Position numbers and translations under genes: made by a program
NCBI GenBank assembly: GCA_011170385.1
Contig: DUFE01000026.1
Span: 1 to 6,498, forward strand
Direction: 5' to 3'
DNA: 6,498 bases
Origin: Dehalococcoidia bacterium
GTDB taxonomy: Bacteria > Chloroflexota > Dehalococcoidia > Dehalococcoidales > W693
In this document: piece after piece, positions 1 through 5,768 of the stretch
Layout: each line of letters opens with the position of its first letter
How positions within the stretch are numbered: position 1 is the stretch's first letter
Notes under the pieces: generated by a model
The model's database searches: none
Seen by the model: only the letters and a program-made list of their open reading frames with translations
What the model was told of the DNA's origin: nothing

Positions 1-1
1 A

Positions 2-145
2 ACAGTGGACGCCGCTACGCTGGGCGTCTGGTTACACGCCAGAGCTGGTGAAGAGGTAAAAACCGAGTTAGGCGACGCCGGAATGATTGCCAGCGACCTT
101 CTGCCAGCGCTACCGAAGGTGATTAAGGGATTAAAGGAAATATAA
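2..145 (+). CDS. nnrD: ADP/ATP-dependent NAD(P)H-hydrate dehydratase, C-terminal end (5' truncated by window)
   Basis: Only the last 47 residues are in the window; the frame is open from base 2 to the TAA at 143-145. The fragment reads TVDAATLGVWLHARAGEE, then GMIASDLLPALPKVIKGL. This matches the end of the YjeF C-terminal / ribokinase-like NnrD domain, where an 'A-x-x-GV(Y/W)LH-x-x-AGD' helix is followed by 'G-x-x-ASDLL-x-x-LP'. Family knowledge: the enzyme dehydrates the S form of hydrated NAD(P)H using ADP or ATP, a cytosolic cofactor-repair reaction, and is often fused behind an NnrE epimerase domain. Whether that fusion exists here cannot be seen. The usual AGD reads AGE here. The next gene, coaX, lies about 400 bases downstream beyond a repeat-rich spacer, so cotranscription is uncertain. 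Identification rests on a short tail only. Confidence 0.75.
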   Translation, partial: TVDAATLGVWLHARAGEEVKTELGDAGMIASDLLPALPKVIKGLKEI

Positions 146-150
146 GTGTT

Positions 151-187
151 TATCTATTTCTACCCACCGCCATTTTGGGGAAGGGAG
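151..187 (+). repeat. Dispersed repeat, module B, copy 1
   Basis: The segment begins TATCTATT, continues through a (C/T)-rich CCC-CCGCC block, and ends in GGAAG. It aligns with 3032-3065 upstream of valS, which has the same TATCTATT start, the same CCGCC core and the same GGAAG end, with scattered substitutions and about one gap. Its partner before valS directly follows module A, whereas here it precedes module A, so the modules are arranged differently in the two spacers. The similarity is seen directly; membership of a genome-wide family is inferred. Confidence 0.5.
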
Positions 188-276
188 ATAATAGCGCTAT
201 TTGATGAGAAATCGTGGAGTGATGTTAAAATTAGAAAAAGGGGAGCTTGAGGGGCTTTACCTTTCTCTTAAATCAT

Positions 277-327
277 CCCCCTTAGCCTTGTAAGGGGAAG
301 GGGGATAAAAGAAATAGGGTTGGTATG
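277..327 (+). repeat. Dispersed hairpin repeat, module A, copy 1
   Basis: The left part is a hairpin: CCCCCTT (277-283) pairs with AAGGGGG (298-304), and CCTT (286-289) pairs with AAGG (292-295) inside it, separated by two mismatched positions. It is followed by GGGGATAAAAGAAATAGGG (301-319) and then TTGGTATG. The last 14 bases, ATAGGGTTGGTATG (314-327), are identical to 2999-3012 before valS, and the hairpin arms correspond to 2963-2990 there. Even the flank is similar: GAG(C/A)TTGAGGGG occurs at 243-254 and in related form at 2929-2940. Two diverged copies with the same internal order in two separate leaders indicate a REP- or MITE-like non-coding element. Confidence 0.65.
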
Positions 328-483
328 TTAATAAAAGAGGTTAGGGGATATAGCCACCCCGCCCCTGCCCGTTAACTTCTCTTTCCCACCCAGCCCATCC
401 TCGGTAAGCGGGACAAAAGTAAAAGACCACTCGCACTTTAAGGAAGTGGAATAAAAGGAGAAAGTAATACCACCCTCAGGAAT

Positions 484-500
484 GGGGATTAAGGGATAGG
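484..500 (+). repeat. Degenerate third copy of the GGGGATAAAGGG-ATAGG submotif
   Basis: GGGGATTAAGGGATAGG resembles the right half of module A (301-318 and 2986-3003), with one substitution and one missing base relative to the copy before valS. A still weaker echo, GGGATAAAGGGAG, follows at 521-533 and contributes the coaX ribosome-binding site. This is low-complexity purine sequence, so part of the similarity could be chance. Confidence 0.35.
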
Positions 501-541
501 AAACGCAGCCCCTTTAAGAAGGGATAAAGGGAGTAAAGTAG

Positions 542-1321
542 ATGAAAGGTAACCTGTTACTGACAATTGACATAGGCAACACCGAAACGACTATTGGTGT
601 TTTCGATGGAGAGGATCTGAAAGCCACCTGGTACACGGCGACGGTTATCCACCGTACCGCTGATGAGTATGCCATACTGCTGACCAGCCTGCTGAACAAT
701 CGGAATATTAAGGCTTCGGATATAAAAGAGGTATCGCTGTGCAGTGTCGTGCCGCCGGTAACCTCCATATACGAGGATATGTTTAAAAGCAACTTTGATG
801 TATCACTGCTGGTAGTTGCTGCTGGCATCAAGACCGGAGTGCGTATCTGTATGGATAACCCGAAAGAGGTCGGTGCCGACCGCATAGTTGATGCTGTTGC
901 CGCTCATCGCCTATACGGCGGTCCGGTTATCATCGTCGATTTCGGCACGGCAACCACATTCGATACCGTGTCTGCCAGAGGAGATTACCTCGGCGGGGCA
1001 ATAGCCCCCGGTATGATTACCGCTGCCGAGGCTATGTCGCAGGAGACGGCTATGCTACCGCGTATTGAGATGGCACGCCCCGGCCGTGTCATCGGCACCA
1101 ACACTATCGATGCCATGAAGTCCGGTATCGTTTTCGGCTATGTGGCTATGGTGGAGGGCATGGTCGCCCGTATCCAGAGGGAGCTGGGCGTAAGGACGAA
1201 AGTGGTAGCCACCGGAGGGTACGCCGGGTTGATAGCCGGGGAAACGAAGGTCATCGACGAGGTGAAACCCGACCTGACGCTTATCGGCTTAAGGCTCGTC
1301 TATCAAATGAATCGGGATTGA
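542..1321 (+). CDS. coaX: Type III pantothenate kinase
   Basis: This enzyme phosphorylates pantothenate to 4'-phosphopantothenate, the first committed step of coenzyme A synthesis, in the cytosol. The 259-residue protein has the usual length for CoaX and all three signature regions of the ASKHA-fold family. The N-terminal phosphate-binding motif is DIGNTETTIGVF (10-21). GADR is at 111-114, with Asp113 as the expected catalytic base. DFGTATTFD (133-141) is followed by GGAIAPG (151-157) and a late ATGGYAGLI nucleotide-binding loop (223-231). Family knowledge: type III kinases differ from CoaA and are generally insensitive to CoA feedback and need a monovalent cation. The ATG at 542 is preceded by AGGGAG (528-533) with an 8-base gap, so the start is well supported. 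coaBC follows after 78 bases and supplies the next two steps, suggesting one operon. Nothing in the sequence is damaged. Confidence 0.95.
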   Translation: MKGNLLLTIDIGNTETTIGVFDGEDLKATWYTATVIHRTADEYAILLTSLLNNRNIKASDIKEVSLCSVVPPVTSIYEDMFKSNFDVSLLVVAAGIKTGVRICMDNPKEVGADRIVDAVAAHRLYGGPVIIVDFGTATTFDTVSARGDYLGGAIAPGMITAAEAMSQETAMLPRIEMARPGRVIGTNTIDAMKSGIVFGYVAMVEGMVARIQRELGVRTKVVATGGYAGLIAGETKVIDEVKPDLTLIGLRLVYQMNRD

Positions 1322-1333
1322 CCTTGCAGCCGA

Positions 1334-1350
1334 CTACCGTTTAAGGGTAG
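1334..1350 (+). other. Small hairpin between coaX and coaBC
   Basis: CTACC (1334-1338) pairs with GGTAG (1346-1350) around a 7-base loop, followed by ACTTTTG. The stem is only five pairs and the T run is four, so it is too weak to be a confident intrinsic terminator. At most it may attenuate or protect the message between the two genes. Confidence 0.25.
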
Positions 1351-1399
1351 ACTTTTGTATACAGCAAACCAAAGGGAATAATCGCTTCTGGAAGATAAC

Positions 1400-2593
1400 A
1401 TGTTAAAAGATAAGAAGATAGTACTGGGTATAACCGGCAGCATTGCTGCTTATAAGGCGGTAGATATCGCCAGCAGACTGACGCGGGCGGGAGCCAAGGT
1501 CGAGGTGGTCATGACCGAGTCCGCTACAAGGTTCATCACCCCGCTGACGTTGCGTAGCATCACCATGCGTCCGGTAGTGACCGGTATGTGGGAGACGTCT
1601 TCCGAGTTCAGTATTGAGCACATATCGCTGGCGGAAGCTGCCGATGCAGTGGTCATCGCACCGGCGACGGCGAATATAATCGCCCACCTCGCCTGTGGTA
1701 TGGCAGACGATATACTTACCTGCACCGTTCTGGCGACCAGGGCGCCGGTTATAATCGCCCCGGCGATGAACGACAACATGTTCACCAACCCGGTTACCCA
1801 GGAGAATATTGAAAAGCTGAAGGCAAGTGGTTTCGTTTTCGTTGACCCAGGTGCCGGCCGCCTGGCTTGCGGCAGGGCGGGAGTCGGGCGCCTGGCGGAT
1901 ATAGAAACGATAATCGGCACCCTCAGACAGGTTCTGGGCAGAGATGGCGATCTGGCGGGCAGAAACATAGTCGTTACCGCCGGTGGCACAAGGGAGCCGA
2001 TAGACCCGGTGCGGTATATCGGCAACCGCTCTTCGGGTAAGATGGGCTATGCCTTAGCTTCAGCCGCCCGTGACAGGGGGGCGGAGGTCAAGCTTATCAC
2101 CACCATTACCTGCATGCCGGAGACGGTCGGCATTGATGTCGTTGCCGTTGATACTGCAGACGATATGAATAACGCGGTCAAAACTGCCGTTAAGGAAGCC
2201 GATGCACTGGTTATGGCGGCGGCGGTGGTGGACTACAAGCCGCAGGCTACCGCCAAAAGCAAGATTAAAAAAGATAGCGATGCTTTGAGCATCGGGATGG
2301 TGAAAACACCGGACATTCTGGCTGGTATTCAGGGAGATTTCGTCAAGGTCGGCTTTGCCGCCGAGAGCGAAAACCTGGTTGCCAATGCCAAGAAGAAGCT
2401 TAAGGCGAAAGGGCTTGATCTTATCGTTGCTAACGATATCACCGATAAAAGCTGCGGCTTTGGCGCTGACAGCAACAAGGTAACGATAATAGACAAAAGC
2501 GGCAGGGTTGAAGACCTGCCGCTGATGAGCAAGCAAGAGGTGGCGGAAAAGATACTGGGCAGGGTGGCGGAGTTACTTATCAGTGAGCGATAG
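1400..2593 (+). CDS. coaBC: Bifunctional phosphopantothenoylcysteine decarboxylase / phosphopantothenate-cysteine ligase
   Basis: Two fused cytosolic enzymes. The C-terminal CoaB half joins 4'-phosphopantothenate to cysteine using CTP; the N-terminal FMN-dependent CoaC half decarboxylates the product to 4'-phosphopantetheine. CoaC domain (about 1-180): flavoprotein start GITGSIAAYKA (10-20), catalytic His74 in HISLA, the substrate-binding PAMNDNMF (121-128; many relatives end in W rather than F), and catalytic Cys157 in RLACGRAGVGRL. CoaB domain (about 187-397): VVTAGGTREPIDPVRYIGNRSSGKMGYA (191-218, with Asn209), AAAVVDYKP (273-281), KIKK (288-291, the region of the ligase lysine), VGFAAESE (317-324) and LIVANDI (341-347). 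The 397-residue length is normal. The ATG at 1400 has GGAAG (1390-1394) five bases upstream. The product of coaX is the substrate here. The gene is intact; a small winged-helix reading frame begins 21 bases after its stop. Confidence 0.96.
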   Translation: MLKDKKIVLGITGSIAAYKAVDIASRLTRAGAKVEVVMTESATRFITPLTLRSITMRPVVTGMWETSSEFSIEHISLAEAADAVVIAPATANIIAHLACGMADDILTCTVLATRAPVIIAPAMNDNMFTNPVTQENIEKLKASGFVFVDPGAGRLACGRAGVGRLADIETIIGTLRQVLGRDGDLAGRNIVVTAGGTREPIDPVRYIGNRSSGKMGYALASAARDRGAEVKLITTITCMPETVGIDVVAVDTADDMNNAVKTAVKEADALVMAAAVVDYKPQATAKSKIKKDSDALSIGMVKTPDILAGIQGDFVKVGFAAESENLVANAKKKLKAKGLDLIVANDITDKSCGFGADSNKVTIIDKSGRVEDLPLMSKQEVAEKILGRVAELLISER

Positions 2594-2614
2594 TGGTAAG
2601 TGAGGGTATAAGGT

Positions 2615-2869
2615 ATGCAAATTAAAGGGAATCGTCTAATAGAAGAATTGAAAGAACATGTAATATCAACCATGAAATACATTGATAAATGTCAGCCAGG
2701 CAATTTAGGTGTATCGTATCGGGAGATTGAGGATTTAGCGGGATTAGCTCTGGAATTGCCTGCCCAAGATGGTTGGTTAACTTAGTCTGTTCTTTCTTCT
2801 TTGAACCAAGATGGCTTAGTTGAGGCTGAGCGTAGAAGAAACAGATTATACTGGCGTTTAATTTCTTAG
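2615..2869 (+). pseudogene. Small winged-helix-like DNA-binding protein interrupted by an in-frame TAG
   Basis: From ATG 2615 the frame runs 56 codons (MQIKGNRLIEELKEHVI ... PAQDGWLT), meets TAG at 2783-2785, then stays open for 27 more codons (SVLSSLNQDGLVEAERRRNR, then LYWRLIS) to TAG 2867-2869. Read across the stop, the 84-codon product resembles a compact winged helix: an N-terminal helix, a helix-turn-helix-like SYREIEDLAGLALELP, a recognition-helix-like SVLSSLNQDGLVE, and a wing ending LYWRLIS. The fold keeps its logic across the TAG, so this looks like one gene with a recent nonsense change; TGG (Trp) to TAG is the simplest origin. GAGGG (2602-2606) gives a good ribosome-binding site 8 bases before the ATG. 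Leucine codons are mostly TTA (7 of 13), unlike the CTG-rich coaBC and valS, suggesting foreign origin. The exact family is not recognised. A sequencing error or stop readthrough are alternatives. Confidence 0.6.
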
Positions 2870-2898
2870 TATCTGATAATTAAAGCAGGAGGTTTGCA

Positions 2899-2911
2899 GG
2901 GATACAATCCC
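2899..2911 (+). other. Small perfect hairpin in the valS leader
   Basis: GGGAT (2899-2903) and ATCCC (2907-2911) are perfect complements around the loop ACA. It is the first of three successive hairpins between the interrupted winged-helix gene and valS. An AGGAGG (2887-2892) sits just before it without a usable start codon at normal spacing. Confidence 0.4.
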
Positions 2912-2931
2912 TTAATTGGTGAAGAGGAGAG

Positions 2932-2954
2932 ATTGAGGGGCGAAGCCCCTCAAT
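2932..2954 (+). other. Strong perfect hairpin in the valS leader
   Basis: ATTGAGGGGC (2932-2941) pairs over all ten bases with GCCCCTCAAT (2945-2954) around a three-base GAA loop (2942-2944), giving a C-GAA-G cap and a very stable stem. The following sequence TAGATACTTCCCC lacks a T run, so it is not a standard intrinsic terminator; it could be a REP-type element, mRNA-stability structure or factor-dependent end. A related but unpaired sequence, TTGAGGGGC, occurs at 247-255 in the coaX spacer, so the stem belongs to the dispersed repeat. Confidence 0.65.
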
Positions 2955-2962
2955 TAGATACT

Positions 2963-3012
2963 TCCCCTTCCCCTTGTAAAGGGAAGGGGATAAAGGGGAT
3001 AGGGTTGGTATG
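2963..3012 (+). repeat. Dispersed hairpin repeat, module A, copy 2
   Basis: A second copy of the element at 277-327. Its hairpin arms, TCCCCTTCCC (2963-2972) and GGGAAGGGGA (2981-2990), pair perfectly over ten bases; one mismatch and two more pairs lie inside. It continues into ATAAAGGGG and ATAGGGTTGGTATG (2999-3012, identical to 314-327). This copy is better preserved as a palindrome than copy 1. It occupies the region 80-130 bases before the valS start. Confidence 0.65.
2981..3004 (+). promoter_or_regulatory. Putative G-quadruplex motif in the valS leader
   Basis: Four G tracts, GGG (2981-2983), GGGG (2986-2989), GGGG (2995-2998) and GGG (3002-3004), are separated by loops of 2, 5 and 3 bases, which satisfies the standard G3+N1-7 pattern on the mRNA-like strand. 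The first two tracts are also the 3' arm of the hairpin at 2963-2990, so hairpin and quadruplex would be mutually exclusive. The pattern match is seen; folding and any effect on valS are inference. Confidence 0.4.
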
Positions 3013-3031
3013 GATAAGATATCTCTTTTAT

Positions 3032-3067
3032 TATCTATTCCCGCCCGCCGCCCTTTAAGGAAGAATA
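3032..3067 (+). repeat. Dispersed repeat, module B, copy 2
   Basis: TATCTATTCCCGCCCGCCGCC followed in the same run by CTTTAAGGAAG aligns with 151-187 in the coaX spacer. The CTTTAAGGAAG end is also found at 436-446 (ACTTTAAGGAAG) in that spacer. It lies directly upstream of the valS ribosome-binding site, inside what would be an N-terminal extension if the ATG at 3010 were used. Confidence 0.45.
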
Positions 3068-3084
3068 TTAACAAGAATCGCAGA

Positions 3085-3090
3085 GAGGAA
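3085..3090 (+). promoter_or_regulatory. Ribosome-binding site that decides the valS start
   Basis: GAGGAA at 3085-3090 (within AGAGAGGAAAG) lies about five bases before ATG 3094. The upstream in-frame ATG at 3010 is preceded only by repeat sequence GGGTTGGT, and codons 3010-3093 translate repeat DNA into a basic stretch with no synthetase character. This supports initiation at 3094. Confidence 0.75.
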
Positions 3091-3093
3091 AGA

Positions 3094-5757
3094 ATGACAC
3101 AAGCGAAAAGTGAAATGCCCGCCGCCTACGAGCCAGTCGGCATCGAAGCCAAGTGGTACCAGTTCTGGCTGGAGAAGGGTTACTTCACACCAAAGATAGA
3201 CCCGAAGAAGGAGCCCTTCGTTATCATAATGCCGCCGCCCAACGTAACCGGCGAACTGCACATGGGGCACGCCATCACAGCGGCGCTGGAAGATATCATG
3301 GTGCGCTGGCATCGCATGATGGGCGAGCCGACCCTGTGGCTACCCGGCGTTGACCATGCCGCCATTGCTGCACAGGTCGTCGTCGAAAAGCAGCTAGCCG
3401 AGGAAGGTATTAACCGCCAACAGCTGGGGCGGGAGAAATTTCTTGAGTATATGCAAGTGTGGGTAGACCAATGCCATAGCCGCATTACCGAGCAGCATAA
3501 AAGGCTGGGCATATCCTGTGATTGGAGCCGTGAAAAATATACCATGGATCCGGGACCCAGCAAGGCGGTGCGCACCACCTTCAAACGCCTGTATGAAAAA
3601 GGATTGATTTACCGTGGCGAGCGCATCAGCAACTGGTGCCCCCGCTGTGCTACCGCCCTTTCTGATTTAGAGGTGGACCATAAAGATATAAACGGGCACC
3701 TGTGGCACGTCAACTATCCCGTCGTAGGAGAGGCAGAGAAATTTATCACGGTGGCTACCACCCGCCCCGAGACCATCGTCGGGGATACGGCGGTAGCTGT
3801 CAACCCGGAAGACAAGCGTTTTAAGAACCTGATAGGCAAGAAGGTACTGCTGCCTGCTGTTGAGCGGGAGATACCCATCGTCGCCGATGCGGCGGTAAGT
3901 ATGGAATTCGGTACGGGTGCCGTTAAAATCACACCGGCTCACGACCCGGTTGACTTCGATGTGGCACAGAGGCAGGGATTGCCCATGGTGAATATACTAA
4001 ATAACGATGTTACCATGAACGAGAACGCCGGTCCGTATCGGGGAATGGACAGGTTTGACGCCCGCAAGGCGATTATCGCCGACCTGGAAGCTTCGGGGCA
4101 AATGGTCAGGGTGGAACCCTACAGCCACTCCGTAGGGCACTGCCAGCGCTGCCAGACTGTCGTGGAGCCTGTCGCCAGCCTGCAGTGGTACGTCAGGATA
4201 GAGCCGCTGGCGCTACCGGCCATCGCTGCCGTCAAAGACGGACGCATCAATATACTACCGGAACGCTTTACCAAGGTATATCTTAACTGGATGGAGAACA
4301 TCCGTGACTGGTGTATCTCTCGCCAGCTCTGGTGGGGGCATCGTATTCCGGTGTGGTATTGCGCCCACTGCGGAGAGGTTTTGGTTGAGGTGGAAACACC
4401 GAAGAAGTGCCCGAAGTGCACTTCGGCTAAACTTCAGCAGGACCCGGATACACTGGATACCTGGTTCAGTTCGGCGCTGTGGCCTCACTCAACGCTGGGC
4501 TGGCCCGAAGAAACCGATGATTTACGCTATTTCTACCCGACATCGGTTATGGAAACGGCTTATGATATCCTCTTTTTCTGGGTAGCCCGTATGATTATGA
4601 TGGGGCTGGAGAATACCGGGCAAATCCCATTTCATACAGTATATCTGCACGGGCTGATACGGGATGACAGGGGCGAAAAGATGAGCAAAACCAGGGGCAA
4701 TGTGGTCGACCCGCTGATTATGATGGAAGAATACGGTACGGACGCTCTGCGTTTGGCGCTTACTACCGGTACCTCGCCCGGCGCCGATTCACGCCTATCC
4801 ACAGAGAAGATGGAGGCGGGGCGTAACTTCGCCAACAAGCTGTGGAACGCGACCCGTTTTGTTCTTCGCAGTGCAGGTTCTTACAAAGGCGATATGAAAG
4901 TCGAATTGCCTCTGGAGGCGATGGAAGACCGCTGGATTTTAAGCCGCCTGAACGATACCATAGCCGATGTCGAGCGGCTGATGAAGGACTTCCAGTTTGG
5001 CGAAGCGCAGCGGCAGATTCACGATTTCCTTTGGGGGGAATTTTGCGACTGGTATATTGAGATATCCAAGGTACGCATCGGCAACCCGGAAGTGGTATCA
5101 CCGGTGCCGGTGCTGGTGCACGTGCTGGAGAAATCATCGCGGTTGCTGCATCCGTATATGCCTTTCATCACTGAGGAGCTGTGGCAGAATATAAAAGAGA
5201 AGGCACCAGTTAGTGGACAGACGGCTGATTCTATAATGATAGCAGGCTATCCGCAGGTGGATAAATCTGCCATAGACCCGGAAGCTGAGCGGGTAATGAT
5301 GGCGGTTATGGGTATAATACGCGCCATCCGCAACGCCCGTGCCGAGAATTACGTGGAAGCCAATCGTATAATCGATGTCCGAATATATACGACCGAGCTG
5401 AAAACGGCTATCGCTGCCCACACACAGGCTATTCGGACGCTTGCCAGGGCGGATGTTACCTTTATCGATAAAAAAGAAGACAGAGCGGATGAAAATATCC
5501 TGGTAACGGTACTCTCGGAAGCTGAGGTAGTGATACCGATGGTTGACATTTTAGATATCGAGGCGGAGAAGAAGAGGCTGTCGCAGGAGATGGAGCAAAC
5601 CCGGGCCGATGTCGAGCGCCTTGAGGCTATGCTAAAAAATAAAGAATTCCTATCCAAGGCGCCGGTGGTTGTCGTCGATAAAGAGCGTGCCCGCCTGGAA
5701 TCACGCAGGGATAATCTGAAGCGCCTCGCCGAGCACCTTGACCGCTTGAAGTCTTAG
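3094..5757 (+). CDS. valS: Valyl-tRNA synthetase
   Basis: Class I synthetase that charges tRNA-Val with valine in the cytosol and clears mischarged Thr-tRNA. From ATG 3094 it is 887 residues, the usual bacterial length. Catalytic core: MPPPNVTGELHMGHA (46-60, HIGH-type motif as HMGH) and GEKMSKTRGN (527-536, KMSKS motif as KMSKT). The CP1 editing domain (about 190-345) contains TTRPETIVGDTAVAVNP (222-238) and GTGAVKITPAHDPVDFDVA (273-291). Four CxxC pairs are visible: 182/185, 350/353, 423/426 and 439/442, consistent with two zinc modules. DWCISRQLWWGHRIPVWYC (405-423) and DTLDTWFSSALWP (452-464) are typical of ValRS. The anticodon-binding helical domain occupies about 610-760. The C-terminal coiled-coil arm (about 820-885) includes the VVVVDKERARLE region. 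The longer frame from 3010 is rejected because it starts in repeat DNA. The gene is complete and converges on the minus-strand gene at 5769 with 11 bases between. Confidence 0.97.
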   Translation: MTQAKSEMPAAYEPVGIEAKWYQFWLEKGYFTPKIDPKKEPFVIIMPPPNVTGELHMGHAITAALEDIMVRWHRMMGEPTLWLPGVDHAAIAAQVVVEKQLAEEGINRQQLGREKFLEYMQVWVDQCHSRITEQHKRLGISCDWSREKYTMDPGPSKAVRTTFKRLYEKGLIYRGERISNWCPRCATALSDLEVDHKDINGHLWHVNYPVVGEAEKFITVATTRPETIVGDTAVAVNPEDKRFKNLIGKKVLLPAVEREIPIVADAAVSMEFGTGAVKITPAHDPVDFDVAQRQGLPMVNILNNDVTMNENAGPYRGMDRFDARKAIIADLEASGQMVRVEPYSHSVGHCQRCQTVVEPVASLQWYVRIEPLALPAIAAVKDGRINILPERFTKVYLNWMENIRDWCISRQLWWGHRIPVWYCAHCGEVLVEVETPKKCPKCTSAKLQQDPDTLDTWFSSALWPHSTLGWPEETDDLRYFYPTSVMETAYDILFFWVARMIMMGLENTGQIPFHTVYLHGLIRDDRGEKMSKTRGNVVDPLIMMEEYGTDALRLALTTGTSPGADSRLSTEKMEAGRNFANKLWNATRFVLRSAGSYKGDMKVELPLEAMEDRWILSRLNDTIADVERLMKDFQFGEAQRQIHDFLWGEFCDWYIEISKVRIGNPEVVSPVPVLVHVLEKSSRLLHPYMPFITEELWQNIKEKAPVSGQTADSIMIAGYPQVDKSAIDPEAERVMMAVMGIIRAIRNARAENYVEANRIIDVRIYTTELKTAIAAHTQAIRTLARADVTFIDKKEDRADENILVTVLSEAEVVIPMVDILDIEAEKKRLSQEMEQTRADVERLEAMLKNKEFLSKAPVVVVDKERARLESRRDNLKRLAEHLDRLKS

Positions 5758-5768
5758 TTATTGCCTCT

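Larger units (their letters stand above)
146..541. other. Gene-free spacer before coaX, filled with degenerate repeat modules
   Basis: I find no credible gene in these 396 bases. A GTG at 146 opens a reading frame of about 35 codons, but it lies over repeat sequence and has no convincing protein character. The spacer holds repeat modules (separate entries at 151-187, 277-327, 484-500), a pyrimidine-rich block around 356-404, and small hairpins. One hairpin is CACTT 434-438 with AAGTG 444-448; another is CCCTT 510-514 with AAGGG 519-523, just before the coaX ribosome-binding site. A weak promoter-like pair (TTGATG 201-206, TAAAAT 226-231) has a 19-base spacer and is not convincing. I recognise no riboswitch or T-box landmark. 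Confidence 0.7.

Noticed and set aside
146..253. GTG-initiated ORF after nnrD (VFIYFYPPPFWGREIIALF)
   Set aside because: It overlaps repeat module B, lacks a clear ribosome-binding site and shows no family resemblance.
277..533. CRISPR-like array in the coaX spacer
   Set aside because: The repeated units are unequal, degenerate and irregularly spaced, with no constant repeat length or spacers.
1450..2025. 191-codon minus-strand frame opposite coaBC
   Set aside because: It lies wholly antisense to a well-supported coaBC, has Ser/Ala/Pro-rich low-information content, and no domain pattern; it is a shadow of GC-biased codon positions.
2932..2954. Intrinsic terminator after the winged-helix gene
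   Set aside because: The stem is strong, but the bases after it (TAGATACTT) lack a T run, and a related sequence recurs in the other repeat copy, so a repeat origin is the better explanation.
2894..3055. Open frame starting at TTG 2894 through the hairpin repeat (LQGYNPLIGEEERL then repeat-derived residues)
   Set aside because: The start would be only one base after the AGGAGG, and the product translates palindromic repeat DNA (SPSPCKGKGIKGIG); such products are typical false calls over repeats.
2880..3074. 64-codon minus-strand frame in the valS leader
   Set aside because: It is the complement of the same repeat modules, with no ribosome-binding site or protein character.
2870..3093. T-box riboswitch for valS
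   Set aside because: No T-box consensus sequence and no terminator/antiterminator pair with a T run is present.
4763..5137. 124-codon minus-strand frame opposite valS
   Set aside because: It is antisense to the conserved anticodon-binding part of ValRS and has Pro/Ser/Arg-rich shadow composition.
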